DNA from: Tolypocladium sp. Sup5 PDA-1 | Taxonomy: Eukaryota > Ascomycota > Sordariomycetes > Hypocreales > Ophiocordycipitaceae | DNA: 64,000 bases | Assembly (NCBI GenBank): GCA_000750105.3 | Contig: JPHH03000044.1 | Span: 210,592 to 274,591, forward strand | Direction of reading: 5' to 3' | Part shown: positions 21,667 through 32,672 of the stretch, in pieces | How positions within the stretch are numbered: the stretch's first letter is position 1 | Layout: each line of letters starts with the position of its first letter | Made by a program: the position numbers and the translations under genes | Notes under the pieces: generated by a model | Databases searched by the model: none | Told to the model about the DNA's origin: nothing | The model's input: only the letters and a program-made list of their open reading frames with translations

Positions 21667-23635
21667 GCCGAGACCTTTGGGGGTTGAAATGTCCAGAGCT
21701 GTTCATTCGAGGACCAAATATCATGTGATGTCGCTGCTGACTAAGCGATTCTGGATAACTGCAACTCCACTTCGGCCAGCGACATGATCAGAACGAACAC
21801 AGAGGAACGCTCAAGCATTCTTGGGAATAAGAAGTGTTCGCATTTTGAATTTTATGTCCATGTGCGAGACTTCCGTGTATTGGCGGTGATCCATTGCATT
21901 GTGCAAATAGAGACGGTTTGACGAGAACGTCTCCCAGGCTAGTTTGCCTTCCAGAACTACACGAAATGCGAGGCACAGGGATATCCAATGGAAGCTGCCT
22001 TGAATACAGGAAACTTCTGCCTGGAATCCTCGAAGTTGGTGCTCTTGACGTTGAATCAACCACCGTCAGAGACCGGTATCTTAGTTCCTTGATTTCTTCA
22101 GTACTCGTACGGAGGACGAGTATGTACGAAGTAGATGTCTGATCAACAGGCGGGGCTCATGCCAAGAGGAGGGGCGAGAGGAGGGGTTGTCGCACAGTTT
22201 TTCGTTCTGTCCTGATTCGGATGGAGGGGTCGTTGCGATGGTCAGGCTGGTCGATTGCTTCCATTCGGACGGTCTTCAGGCCAAACTTGGGCGCTGCTTG
22301 TTATCGAGAGCTTCCTTTCTAGGCATTGCCTGTATGTAATGGCCCAGTTGCGCAGACTGAAAGCTGCTGGCCCGTCGCTGAGCCGTTGGTAGCCCGTTCC
22401 GCCGCGTTGATCGGAAATTGGAAAGTCAACGATGGACGCCCACCCAATGCCAGGGTGGCGGAGCAAGACGACGAGAACGACAGGACTTGACAAAGAAAAG
22501 CTTGCCTGTTCATTATCTACGAGTAGAGATGGGTAATTTCGTACCGGCACGGGGCGGCAAGGGACGGGACGGGACGAGGGCAAATATCGTCTCCCAGATC
22601 AAAGTCATCTGTACGAAGCGTCTCGCAGGTAATATTGTCATTCCCAACATAGCCGTCGTGCTGAGTTGTGAATGTGGCTGTCCCGTTCGTCGTTCCATAT
22701 AACCTTAAAAGCCAAAAATGCAATCCAGGAGAGAGCCTCTGTGAATGCCGTAGCTGGCGAATCGAAATTGCATACCTCAGATGCCATCTCCGGCTTCCGC
22801 ATGTTCCCGTCTGCAGCCCCGAGGCGTCGGCTACGGCAGGAGGTTGCTCCCGGCAATGACGAGCCCTGAGGTCACCAAAATAGCTCGCTGCCCCGCTGCC
22901 GCCTCCTCCTTCTCGTCGCTTCTTCCGCGACTTCCATTCTTCCGTCTCCAACTTCGCTTCAACCACTTCTTCAATCCGCAGCCTACCGCGCCTTTCCTCG
23001 ACAGACCTGCGAACCCCTTCGTCCCACCGCGACCCTCTGCGCTCTCGCCTCACCGTGTAAGTGTTGTTGAGCCCCTCTTATCTCCTGCAAAGCCCCACCA
23101 CGGTTGCGCCGACAAACGGACGACGCAGCCACGCAGCGCGCAACGGACCGACCAGAATAATAGCTCAAGCGAGCTAGCTGCCGTCACACAGAGCATCTCG
23201 TCGACGCTCTGGCGTCACCGGTGGCTCCGTCGATGGCTCCGTCGATGGCCGTGCGCCAATTGGCGACGAGATATTGGGTCTGTGGTTGAGCAGTCAAACC
23301 TCTCACCTCATCGGCGCTGTCATCGTGGGACGGGCTGCCCCTCCATTGTCTGATAACGACCACGTCGAGTCGCGGGCTGTCTGAAAACCCCGCGCCTGCT
23401 GGCACCGCTCCGATGCTGGACCTTGCCTTGCTTGTTGCTCGCTCTGCCACACCTTATTGACGGTCAATGCCCTTCCCGCTGGCCGACGGACTCGTGGCCT
23501 CCACTTGACGTTTTTCCTCCACCATCTGCACGTTGATTTCCTGCTCAGATTCGACTCCCGTCCGATTTGGCCTGCGACTTACAAGAAACCGTTTCCAAAC
23601 AGATATCCAACTTCGACAGAACTAAATCCGCAATC
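21667..23635. promoter_or_regulatory. Divergent promoter region of BCS1 and FBA1
   Basis: About 1.97 kb lies between the two divergent starts. The FBA1-proximal 800 bases are pyrimidine-rich and contain a consensus donor GTAAGT at 23057-23062 with possible acceptors such as TCCAAACAG near 23602, so a long intron in the FBA1 5' leader is possible. A degenerate GTACTC...GTACGGAGGACGAG inverted arrangement lies near 22101-22120. Open frames here (for example around 22781-23353) are Pro/Arg/Ser-rich and unconvincing. Confidence 0.5.
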
Positions 23636-24933
23636 ATGGGTTGCATCGATGTCCTGAGCCGCAAGTCCGGCGTCATTGTCGGAGATGATGTCCTCCGTCT
23701 GTTCGAGTACGCCCGCGAGAAGCAGTTCGCTATCCCCGCCATCGTGAGTCCCCCCATATGAATGCGCCTCAATTCGGAGCCACCGCCTGTGACAACGACA
23801 AGGGGTTTGCTGACTTGTGTTCCAGAACGTCACCTCTTCCTCCACCGTCGTCGCCTCTCTCGAGGCTGCTCGCGATGCCAAGGCTCCCATCATCCTTCAG
23901 ATGTCTCAGGGCGGTGCCGCCTACTTCGCCGGAAAGGTACGACGCCCCAGACCTCTTCTGCTTCCCCGTCTCGATAGTGTGCTGACAAGGGCATCGTGCA
24001 GGGCGTGAGCAACACTGACCAGGCTGCCTCGGTCGCCGGTGCCGTTGCTGGTGCTCAATACATCCGCTCCATCGCCCCCTCGTATGGCGTCCCCGTCGTC
24101 CTGCACACCGACCACTGCGCCAAGAAGCTCCTCCCCTGGCTCGACGGCATGCTCGACGCCGACGAGGCCTACTTCAAGGCCAACGGCGAGCCCCTCTTCA
24201 GCTCCCACATGATTGACCTGTCCGAGGAGGAGGTCGACTGGAACATCCAGACCACCGCCAAGTACCTCAAGCGCGCTGCCCCCATGAAGCAGTGGCTCGA
24301 GATGGAGATTGGCATCACCGGCGGAGAGGAGGACGGCGTCAACAACGAGGACGTTGACAACAACTCCCTCTACACCCAGCCCGAGGACATCCTCAACATC
24401 TACAACACCCTGGCCCCCATCTCCCCCTACTTCTCCATCGCCGCCGGCTTCGGCAACGTCCACGGCGTCTACAAGCCCGGCAACGTCAAGCTGCACCCCG
24501 AGCTGCTCGGCAAGCACCAGGCCCACGTCAAGGCTGCCATTGGCGCCAAGGACAACAAGCCCGTCTTCTTCGTCTTCCACGGCGGCTCCGGCTCCTCCAA
24601 GCAGGAATACATTGATGCCATCGGTCACGGTGTCGTCAAGGTCAACATGGACACCGACATGCAGTTTGCCTACATGAAGGGCATCCGCGACTACATGCTC
24701 AACAAGAAGGACTACCTCATGACGGCCGTCGGCAACCCCGACGGCGAGGACAAGCCCAACAAGAAGCACTTTGACGTAAGTCTACTGATTCATGGAGAAA
24801 TATGAGAGAACTGCAGAGAAGACGAGCTGACCATGGACAATAGCCCCGTGTCTGGGTCCGCGAAGGCGAGAAGACCATGTCTGCCCGCGTCGCCGAGGCT
24901 CTCAAGGACTTCAACTGCGCTGGCCAGGTGTAG
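23636..24933 (+). CDS. FBA1: Class II fructose-bisphosphate aldolase
   Basis: Zinc-dependent aldolase of glycolysis and gluconeogenesis, cleaving fructose-1,6-bisphosphate to DHAP and glyceraldehyde-3-phosphate in the cytosol; 360 residues. Exons are 23636-23743, 23826-23936, 24002-24775 and 24844-24933, with introns of 82, 65 and 68 bases. Hallmarks are FAIPAINVTSSSTVVASLEA, PVVLHTDHCAKKLLPW (a Zn-ligand His and the catalytic Asp), LEMEIGITGGEEDGVNNED, GNVHGVYKPGNVKLHPELL, FVFHGGSGSS and GVVKVNMDTDMQFA. It ends PRVWVREGEKTMSARV... like yeast Fba1 (359 residues). Codons in exon 3 are heavily C-ending, as expected for a highly expressed gene. It converges with KES1. Confidence 0.97.
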
Positions 24934-25418
24934 AGTACGAACCGAGTCGAGTCGAGCAACGCGCGAGTAAGCGGCCCCTCGGCCATGGTCTGAAATATGC
25001 TGGCTATGGGTCAGAGCGGAGTGCGAGGCCGGATGACCTTTGTATCACCGGAATATCCATTGTCTGGAGCATGAGCAGGTTAGCAGCCGCTGAGGGTTGG
25101 CGGAGCATGTGTGGGTGTAAAAATTACCAAAAATAAGCCAAAAGAAGAGAATAATCGACGAAACCCAAGGGTCACCATTTCCCAGTTCCAACGTCCGGTG
25201 ATTGATGTCCGGAAACAGAATCGAATTTCAAGTTATTATATTACAGCGTATTCATGTATTGACGGCATCATGAGCGAAACAGCCCTGCACCGCCCTCACT
25301 CCCACGCATGCATACCTCTTGTTCAAAGACAACGATCCTGTAGCGTTGGATCGTGACCGTCCCCAATCTATGCGCTCGTATTTCCGCTCCCATTCAAGTC
25401 TCTCTCTAAGCCTGGCAG
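24934..25418. terminator. Convergent 3' region of FBA1 and KES1
   Basis: A 485-base spacer between the stop codons of two converging genes. It is A/T-rich around 25110-25290 and should hold both polyadenylation regions. No gene is supportable. Confidence 0.5.
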
Positions 25419-26765
25419 CTATTGGCCCAAGATGTCCATTTCAATCTTCTTCACCTCGTCGTCGCTCAGCTGCTGGGCAGAGGCCTTGGCCGCCTTGTCC
25501 GCGTCGAACCTCCACAGCCCGCCCGTCTTGTCCTGCTCACCGTCCAGCGGCACGCCGGCATCCTTGCCCAGAGCCTCGAGGGTCGCGTCCTCGCCCTCGA
25601 CGGCCGTAAAGTACCGCCTGTCCCAGGACCGGTCCTCGGATTTCTCCACGGCCCGCAGGTTGCGCTGCGCGTTCTCAATCTTGCACTTTTCGACGGAGAC
25701 GGCGTCCATGTCGCCCTTCTGGATGGCGTCGGCGACCTTGGCCCAGGCACGGCGGGACTCGAGAGGATGCTGCTTCTCGAGCGGGGCGACCTGCAGCTCC
25801 GTCTGGTCCGTGGCAACGGCATCGTAGGTTCCGACCAGGGTGGACTTGGAGTTCTTCTTGGCGGGGCCCTCGTAGATTTCAAACTCCTTGGTCCACTGGC
25901 CGGTCACGTTGTACAGGACGTCCTTTTCCTTGCCCGTGGGATAGAGCGTGGCCGTGACGCTGTTCTTCTTGCCCGACAGCCAGCCCCTACCGCTATAGTC
26001 GATCTTGGCGGTGTAGCCGCTCGAGCTGGTGATGGTGCTCGTGCCGTCGAGCTCGACAAACGGCGTGCCAAAGATGAGGCCCTCGATGTGCAGGGAAGGG
26101 AGGGTGATGAGGAAGCGCTCCGTCTCCTTCTTGTCGCCAGAGCCGACGGGGACGGTGAGGACGGCGTGGCCAATCTGCTTGACGATGATGGTGCTCTTGA
26201 ATGTGGCCTTTTGGGCGTTGTAGCCCTCGAGCTGGACGCCCGTCTTGTTGTTGCGGATGCAGTAGGCGGTGGCCGGCGGGTGGTGGCTGACCTGCTCCGA
26301 GATGAGCGTCGTCTCGCCAGCCTCGTCGGTCCAGGTGCCGAGGAACAGCTCGCCGAGGAAGGGGTTCAGGGGCTTCTTCTCGTTGCCGAACTGCTCGCTA
26401 CGGCTGGCGTACTGGTGCTTGAGCGTCGACAGGAACCACTTGACCACCAACACAGCGCGCTTGGCGGGATCCGACTCTGCTGCGGGGGCCGTCAGGATGG
26501 GCGGGTGCGTGGCCCAGTAGGCGGAGAACTCGGTGAGGGACTGGGAGGAGAGGATAAAAGGGGGCGCCGTCAGGGAGGAGAGGTCGCCGTTGAAGGAGGC
26601 AATGGACTAGAGGAGAGGCAGGTGAGCACGAGGGCATGCGCAAACCGGGGTCGCAAGGCACGAGGTGCGCAGCCCAGCACAGCGTTGAACACTCCATACC
26701 TTGAGGAACGCAGACCAGCTCCCGCTGCTGGCCTGGGCAGGCGTTGTGGTTCCAGAGGCCGACAT
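25419..26765 (-). CDS. KES1: Oxysterol-binding protein, KES1/OSH4 family
   Basis: Cytosolic sterol/PI4P exchange protein of 417 residues consisting only of the ORD domain, like yeast Osh4/Kes1. Exon 1 (26765-26700, 22 codons) joins exon 2 (26606-25419) across an intron at 26699-26607. The OSBP fingerprint EQVSHHPPATAYC is intact, with LNPFLGELFLGTW before it and EGPAKKNSKSTLVG and ESRRAWAKVADAI after it. The His pair and the Lys/Glu residues expected for PI4P head-group contact are present. There is no PH domain or FFAT-like extension, which separates it from the long Osh proteins. The likely role is sterol transport and negative control of Golgi PI4P-dependent secretion. Confidence 0.95.
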
Positions 26766-27628
26766 GGTGGTTGATGTTGCTCGAGCACGGAGTACGGAGG
26801 ACAGAGGACAAGGTGCGATCCAAGGATGACGGCGACGCGGGGAGGAGGCGTGGAGGGGGGTCCAGCGGGATATTATACCAGACGATGCAGGCCTCTGGAG
26901 GTAACGGAAGGTAAAAGCTGCGGTATTGACACTCGCACCCAGCGGCGGCCTTGGTTTGAGGGCACAGAGGATGCAAGGGGTAGGAATGCTGGCTTTCTCG
27001 CGACCCCCTGAGTTTGCACAAACAGAGTCAATTTCCTGGATTGGAAAAAAGAGCCACCCCCAACAACACTATAGGTACAGTATGTACAGCCCCCCTTCGG
27101 GCTCACGTCACCGGCTGATGATGCCCCCGGGCGTCCACCGGTCCTGGATGAGCCACGCGACAGTCCCCACTGCCCTGGAGTGCCGTCATCAGCGACTTTG
27201 CACCTGGCGGGGCAACTACCCGGAATGAACCCTGCCGAGCTGCGCTGGTGGGTGCGCCTTTGCCACTGGACGGCGGATCTTTGTTCCTCCGCTGGCGGGT
27301 AACCTGGCCGTTGAGCAGCACCAGTTACAGCGCTGGCTCCACTGTTTGCGTCTCCCAGCGGCTCTGTCGGCGGCGCTAGAACGATGATGCTGTTGGTGCT
27401 GCTCATGATGACAATCACCCACAAAGAGCAACGTAGCTCAACCAACCTGGTTCCGCGGCACATCGAACCACCACAGCCGAGACAGTGTTTGTCGCTGCAC
27501 TCCTGATTCAACCTCTTGCTGCTCGATCAACCATTCACCTGCTCACGCTGGCCCGCTTACTGTGGAAGTCGGAGGCTCCTGCAGCCACGGATGCTTCCAG
27601 CCGCAGCCCTCACCCTCGGCCGCAGACA
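26766..27628. promoter_or_regulatory. Divergent promoter region of KES1 and MIX23
   Basis: An 863-base head-to-head spacer. A GGAGTACGGAGG copy of the recurrent ACGGAGTAC motif lies at about 26787-26800, about 25 bases upstream of the KES1 ATG. The open frames on both strands lack recognisable motifs. Confidence 0.5.
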
Positions 27629-28269
27629 ATGACCCAGCTTCCTGGCCAACCAATCTTGTCGCCGGAGCTCTGCTTCTCGTCCGGAACGCTTCGCGGTATG
27701 TTGATCTCCTCGGCCAGCCGGCGCACGTGGACGCTGCTAACTGTTTGCTAGACTTTCTGCGACTCTCGAGGTCATCCATCGACGACTCCATCTCCCAGAA
27801 CCTCAACGCCCTCGTGACGCCCTCAGAGGCGGGCTTTGACCCACGATCGACGTCTCAGCGCACGCCCACATCGCCGTCCCGCCAGATCAGCCCCCAAGCG
27901 TGCCAGTCGTTCAAGAACAAGGTGCTCTTCCCGGCATGGCAGGCCAGGGCTGAGGTGCTCAGCTACTGCGGTCTCGTGGCCACGAGCCCGGACCCGGACG
28001 ACCCAGAGGCAGCGGTCCGAGAAATGGAAAACCAGCGAGACCGGGAGAGGGTCGTTGACGAGCGGCTGGACCCGTACTCTGGGAGGTTCTTCCCGCGGGA
28101 GGGTCGCACGCAGACACTGGCCATGCTTGTGCGCCAGGAGCGCGGCGTGGAGACCATCGTACGAAGTCGCACGTGGGATGTCGTTCAGGAGCGTTGCGCG
28201 GCGCCGCATGAGCGCTGGGAGGATGCCGTCAAGCGATGGAGCGACCAACAAGGCGGTCCCAGCCGGTAG
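27629..28269 (+). CDS. MIX23: MIX23 / caffeine-induced death protein 2 family
   Basis: 194 residues in two exons (27629-27695 and 27752-28269; 56-base intron with GCTAAC branch site). The spliced N-terminus reads MTQLPGQPILSPELCFSSG and continues into LRDFLRLSRSSIDDSISQNL. Other conserved-looking blocks are CQSFKNKVLFPAWQARAEVL, TSPDPDDPEAAVREMENQ, ERVVDERLDPYSGRFFPRE and RSRTWDVVQERC. Scattered Cys residues and charged helices fit the Cid2/Mix23 family: yeast Mix23 is an intermembrane-space protein influencing protein import, and fission yeast Cid2 was named from caffeine sensitivity. No cleavable targeting signal is evident. The family call rests on motif memory. Confidence 0.8.
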
Positions 28270-29077
28270 CGATTTGAACCCAGCTCGGTCCACCAAGCGG
28301 CCTTGTACCATGTATGTGTATGTACGCTCGTATGAGAGGGGTCAGCTGCAGGCTACGAAGATATGAACTGTAATATTAGGAATAGACGTCACTTTGTACA
28401 GTAGGTATCGCGTTCTCCTGTCAATACAAAGTACATTGCTTCAGTAGCTACAAGGGTCTCCGTGGTCGTCGGATCGGGCGGGCTGTGTTCGCAGTACTGC
28501 ACAGCGCCAAGACTCAGCCTTCCGATTGCGTCAATGCTTTTATATTCTGCGAGCAAGGCATGCCCCAGATGCAAATCTTGTTCAGCGTCTCACCACACGC
28601 CTTGTGGCTGCGCATAAACGGTGGATGCCATTGTGAAGCAGCGAGCTCCGTCAACCCCACCATCGGACGGCAACAAATGGAAGAACCCAAGCTCCGAAGA
28701 TCCGCCGGTCGCGACTCCAACTCCAAGGTACCGTCGCTTTTTCTGAATGCAGCTTTGTGACGCCAGCTGTCCCATTGTACGAGGCACGAGACGTATTGTT
28801 GGGCGATAGACCACGGCGCCGAGCCCAATTCCAGCGCTACCTACCTGACGATCGTCCATTATCTCCCTGGGCCTCGACTGCCAATCACTCTTTTTTCTCG
28901 TTTCTGGCGCCACTAGACGGCAGGCAGAAGAAACCCACAGCCCGCCGAATTCGCAACGGGTCGATTTGCTTTGCCGGCGTTGAACCTACTCTGTCCCCGG
29001 AAACTCCTACCGCCAGAATTTTCCAACCGAGCCCTTCCTTCTCTCGTTGCTCGAAACTCGTCAGACCCTCCGCCACG
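28270..29077. promoter_or_regulatory. Intergenic: MIX23 3' end and NAT1 promoter
   Basis: An 808-base spacer between tandem plus-strand genes. The first 300 bases are A/T-rich, consistent with a 3' UTR. The rest should carry the NAT1 promoter and leader; the open frame extends upstream of the NAT1 ATG from 28757, but that part lacks TPR-like sequence. Confidence 0.5.
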
Positions 29078-31651
29078 ATGCCGCAGCCGTTGGCGCCCAA
29101 GGAAGCGGCGCAGTTCCGGACTGTCATCCGCAGCTATGAAGACAAGCAGTACAAGCGCGGCCTCAAGACGGCCGACCTCATCCTCAAGAAGAACCCAAAG
29201 CATGGAGACACCATGGCCATGAAGGCCCTAATCCTCAACGGCCAGGGCAAGACGGATGAGGCTTTTGCGCTTGCCAAGGAGGCCTTGACGGTGGACATGA
29301 AGTCGCACATCTGCTGGCACGTCTACGGGCTGCTGTACCGGGCGAACAAGAACTTCGAGGAGGCAATCAAGGCATACAAGTTTGCCCTGAAGCTGGAGCC
29401 TGAGTCCCCGCAGATCCAGCGCGACCTCGCCATTCTCCAGGTCCAGATGCGGGATTACCAGGGTTACGTCCAGAGCCGCACCGCCATGCTTCAGGCACGG
29501 CCGCAGCTGCGCCAGAGCTGGGCGGCCCTCGCCATCGCGCACCACCTCTCCGGAAACTTGTCCGAGGCAGAGAACGTCCTTACCACGTACGAGGGAACGT
29601 TGAAGTCGACCCCGTCGCGCCACGACCTCGAGCATTCGGAAGCCATCATGTACAAGAACTCTTTGATGGCCGAACAGGGCGACTACCAGCGAGCATTGGA
29701 CCATCTGAACGACTCTGCCAAGCACAACCTGGATCGATTGGCTGTCATGGAAGCTCGGGCAGAATATCTCGCCAAGCTCGGTCGGAAAGAGGATGCAGCC
29801 AAGGCGTACAGGGCGCTGCTCGACCGCAACTCGGAACACCCGGCCTACTATGAGAAGCTGGCTGCAGTGCTGGACCTCTCCGAAGCGGACTCTAAAGCAC
29901 GAAAGGCCATATACGATGAGTACGTGAAGAAGGCTCCTCGCTGCGATGCAGCAAGGCGCATACCACTCGACTTTCTCAAAGGTAAGCGGTGATGGCAGGC
30001 TTCTATCCGAACCAGGGCTAATTTAGCTGCAGGCGATGAGTTCAAGCAGGCCGCCGAGGAGTACTTGACTCTGATGCTGAACAAGGGTGTGCCCTCTACC
30101 TTTGCCAACCTGAAGCACCTATACTCAGACTCGTTCAAGAAGACGACGCTGAAGGAGCTGGCCGAAAAGTATCTGCAGTCGCAGTCGGCAGACTCCTCGA
30201 GCAAGGACAAGGGCGAGGCCGCGGCGCTGTACTACCTTGCGCAACATCACAACTACCATCTGAGCCGAGACCTGACCAAGGCGATGGACCTTGTGGATAA
30301 AGCCATTGAGAAGGATCCGAAGAGCGTCGACTTCCACATGACCAAGGCTAGGATACTGAAGCACGGAGGAAATCTGCAAAAGGCCTCTGAGATGATGGAC
30401 CACGCGCGGAAGCTGGATCTCAAGGACCGTTACATCAACAGCAAGGCCGCCAAGTATCAGCTGCGAAACAACGAGAATGACAAGTCCCTGAAGACGGTGG
30501 GCCTTTTCACGCGCGCGGACACTGTCGGGGGGCCGCTTGCGGACCTTTTGGACATGCAGTGCATCTGGTACCTGACGGAAGATGGCGAGGCATACGCCAG
30601 GGAAGGCAACATTGGCATGGCTCTTAAGCGGTTCCATGCTGTCGGTAACATTTTCGACGTTTGGCAGGAGGACCAGTTCGACTTCCACAGCTTCTCTCTG
30701 AGGAAGGGACAGATCAGGGCCTACATCGACATGATGCGCTGGGAGGACCATGTGCGCGACCACCCCTTTTATTCAAGGGCCGCGCTCGATGCCATTAGCA
30801 TTTACTTGAAGATGGCCGACAAGCCTTCGACGAATGGAGTCAATGGCGCCGACGAAGAGAACAGCGAGGATGCACTCGCCAAGAAGAAGGCTGCCAAGAA
30901 GGCAAAGAAGGAGCAGCAGCGCTTGGAACGAGAGGCAGCGGAGAAGCAGGCCAAGCAGGACCCTAACAAGGCCAGCCAGAGCACCGACGCCAAGAAGAAG
31001 GACGAGGACCCGCTGGGCCTGAAGCTGGCGGCGACGACGGATCCGCTGGGCGAGGCGATGAAGTTCCTAGGCCCCTTGCTGGAGGCGTGCCCGAAGAGCA
31101 TCGAGGCGCAAATCGCAGGATTCGAGGTGTACATGCAGCGCAGTAAGTCTTGGGATAGGGCAACACCCGTCGGAGGCCGGAAGCATCAGGCTAATGGATC
31201 TTCTTCAGGAAAATACGTGCTGGCTCTTCGCTGTCTCAACGCGGCCCTTGCCCTCGACTCCGACAACCCCAAGGTGCTCGAGCAGGTCGTTACCTTCCGA
31301 AGCATGCTCAACAACGCGTCCGACTTGGCGCCCAAGGTATCCGAGGTTCTGAAGTCTGAATTCAAGGCTGTGAGTGAGCCGGCAAGCTTGAGCAAGTACA
31401 TTGAGGAGTTCGAGAAGAAGCACAGCGCCAGCCCACGACACCTTCTCTCGGCCATTGCGGCGAAGAAGATTGTTGGCGAGGACAAGGCCAAGTGCGAGAA
31501 GGACGTCGTCAACCTGCTGAGCATGGAGAGCGTCACGTTTGGCGATGCGATAGAGATGCTGGAGACGCTCAAGAGCTGGAGGAGCACGGAAGCTCAGGGG
31601 TTCAAGAAGGCGGCACAAGCCAAGTGGCCGGAGGTTACTAGGCTGACTTGA
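29078..31651 (+). CDS. NAT1: NatA N-terminal acetyltransferase auxiliary subunit
   Basis: Ribosome-anchoring scaffold of NatA (Nat1/NAA15), which positions the catalytic Ard1/NAA10 to acetylate Ser, Ala, Thr, Gly and similar N-termini cotranslationally. The protein has 818 residues in three exons, 29078-29981, 30033-31142 and 31209-31651. The second intron (31143-31208, GTAAGT...CTTCAG with a GGCTAATGG branch site) is 66 bases and in frame, so it is easily read through. TPR helices run through most of the protein, including KRGLKTADLILKKNPKHGDT and CWHVYGLLYRANKNFEEAI. A Lys-rich coiled segment (AKKKAAKKAKKEQQRLE) lies near residues 605-640, as in NAA15. No signal or membrane segment is seen. 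The first Met with family-like sequence (MPQPLAPKE) was chosen as start. Confidence 0.95.
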
Positions 31652-32672
31652 GAGCATTTATGATAATGTAGGCGATGCCCAGAAATTACACGGGTACATG
31701 GAGGCGAACGGCGGTTGAAAACCAAAAGGGGGCGGCAGGGCGTCTTGAGTTGAAAAGCATTTGGAAGCGCAGCCGTGTCGTGGTGTGGCTCGCAACTGTA
31801 TCCATGCATGTACAGGAACATATAAACGTGCTGCGCCGTCTTGGAGAATTGAATGAGAATTGTGGTGAGAGTGAGCAGAGCAAAAGGAGGTTGGTTGTGT
31901 TGCTGATAAGCATGAGCTCAATTGGTGTGTAAGCCGTGATAGTCTATCCGTGGGTATCAAGACCTGGCGGCTGCGGCAAATTCGTAGAAAGCTTCCTCGG
32001 CGAAGGAAATACTGTGTACTCGTAATGGGAAATACCCAACTCATCTCGTAAAACGGGGCTGACCCCAGTCATAACGTGGTGAGATCTGGCTGGCAGACTA
32101 CGGACTAGCGATGCAGGTCCTCGCTGCCTGCATCCGTGATGCGGCTGGCACTGCAGCGGGGCTGCCCTGGCTACAGTGGGGGGGGGCTTTAGGGCATCGG
32201 GGCCAGTTCCCGTCAGGGGAGCCGAGGCACCTGAGGCAGCGAGGATCGTTGGGGCCTGCAGAGAGCTCCGCGGAAAAGGTGGCCCGGCGGTCGGTCCGCG
32301 CCATCCGGACCTGGAAATATGGGCATTAGTTCCCCCAGCTGTCACGCCCTTTTCTTCACTGGGTCGTCTCACCCTCATCCATGATCGGATGGATCCAAGG
32401 CCGTCGGCTGCTCGCTCCTCTCCTTTCTGCTCTGTGCGGCCTCGTTTCCTTCACTGTCCCTGGTTTCTGAGCGCCATTCAGTTTCTTGTTTGAACGCTCG
32501 TCGTCGCACAGAGAGAGGGCCAGGAGCTGCATGCATCGATATTGTCTGCAGCATCAAGCAGCGAACGTACCAGAGCGGATCCATATCTTACCTTGCCTCG
32601 ACCAGCCCCAGCGAGCAATCGCATGTGACTTCAACCGCGGAGGCGGAAAATAGGGAACGATTCGACGGCGCG
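31652..32672. promoter_or_regulatory. Intergenic: NAT1 3' end and LCB4 promoter
   Basis: About 1.02 kb between tandem genes. It is A/T-rich up to about 32060, then GC-rich with a G8 run near 32178. The last 200 bases precede the LCB4 ATG and are leader-like. No gene is supportable. Confidence 0.5.

Noticed and set aside
22781..23353. A 190-codon plus-strand frame upstream of FBA1
   Set aside because: It is Pro/Ser/Arg-rich, lies in the probable FBA1 promoter and leader, and is opposed by an equally long minus-strand frame.
25422..26774. A 450-codon plus-strand open frame
   Set aside because: It is the antisense of KES1, whose OSBP fingerprint is unambiguous on the minus strand.
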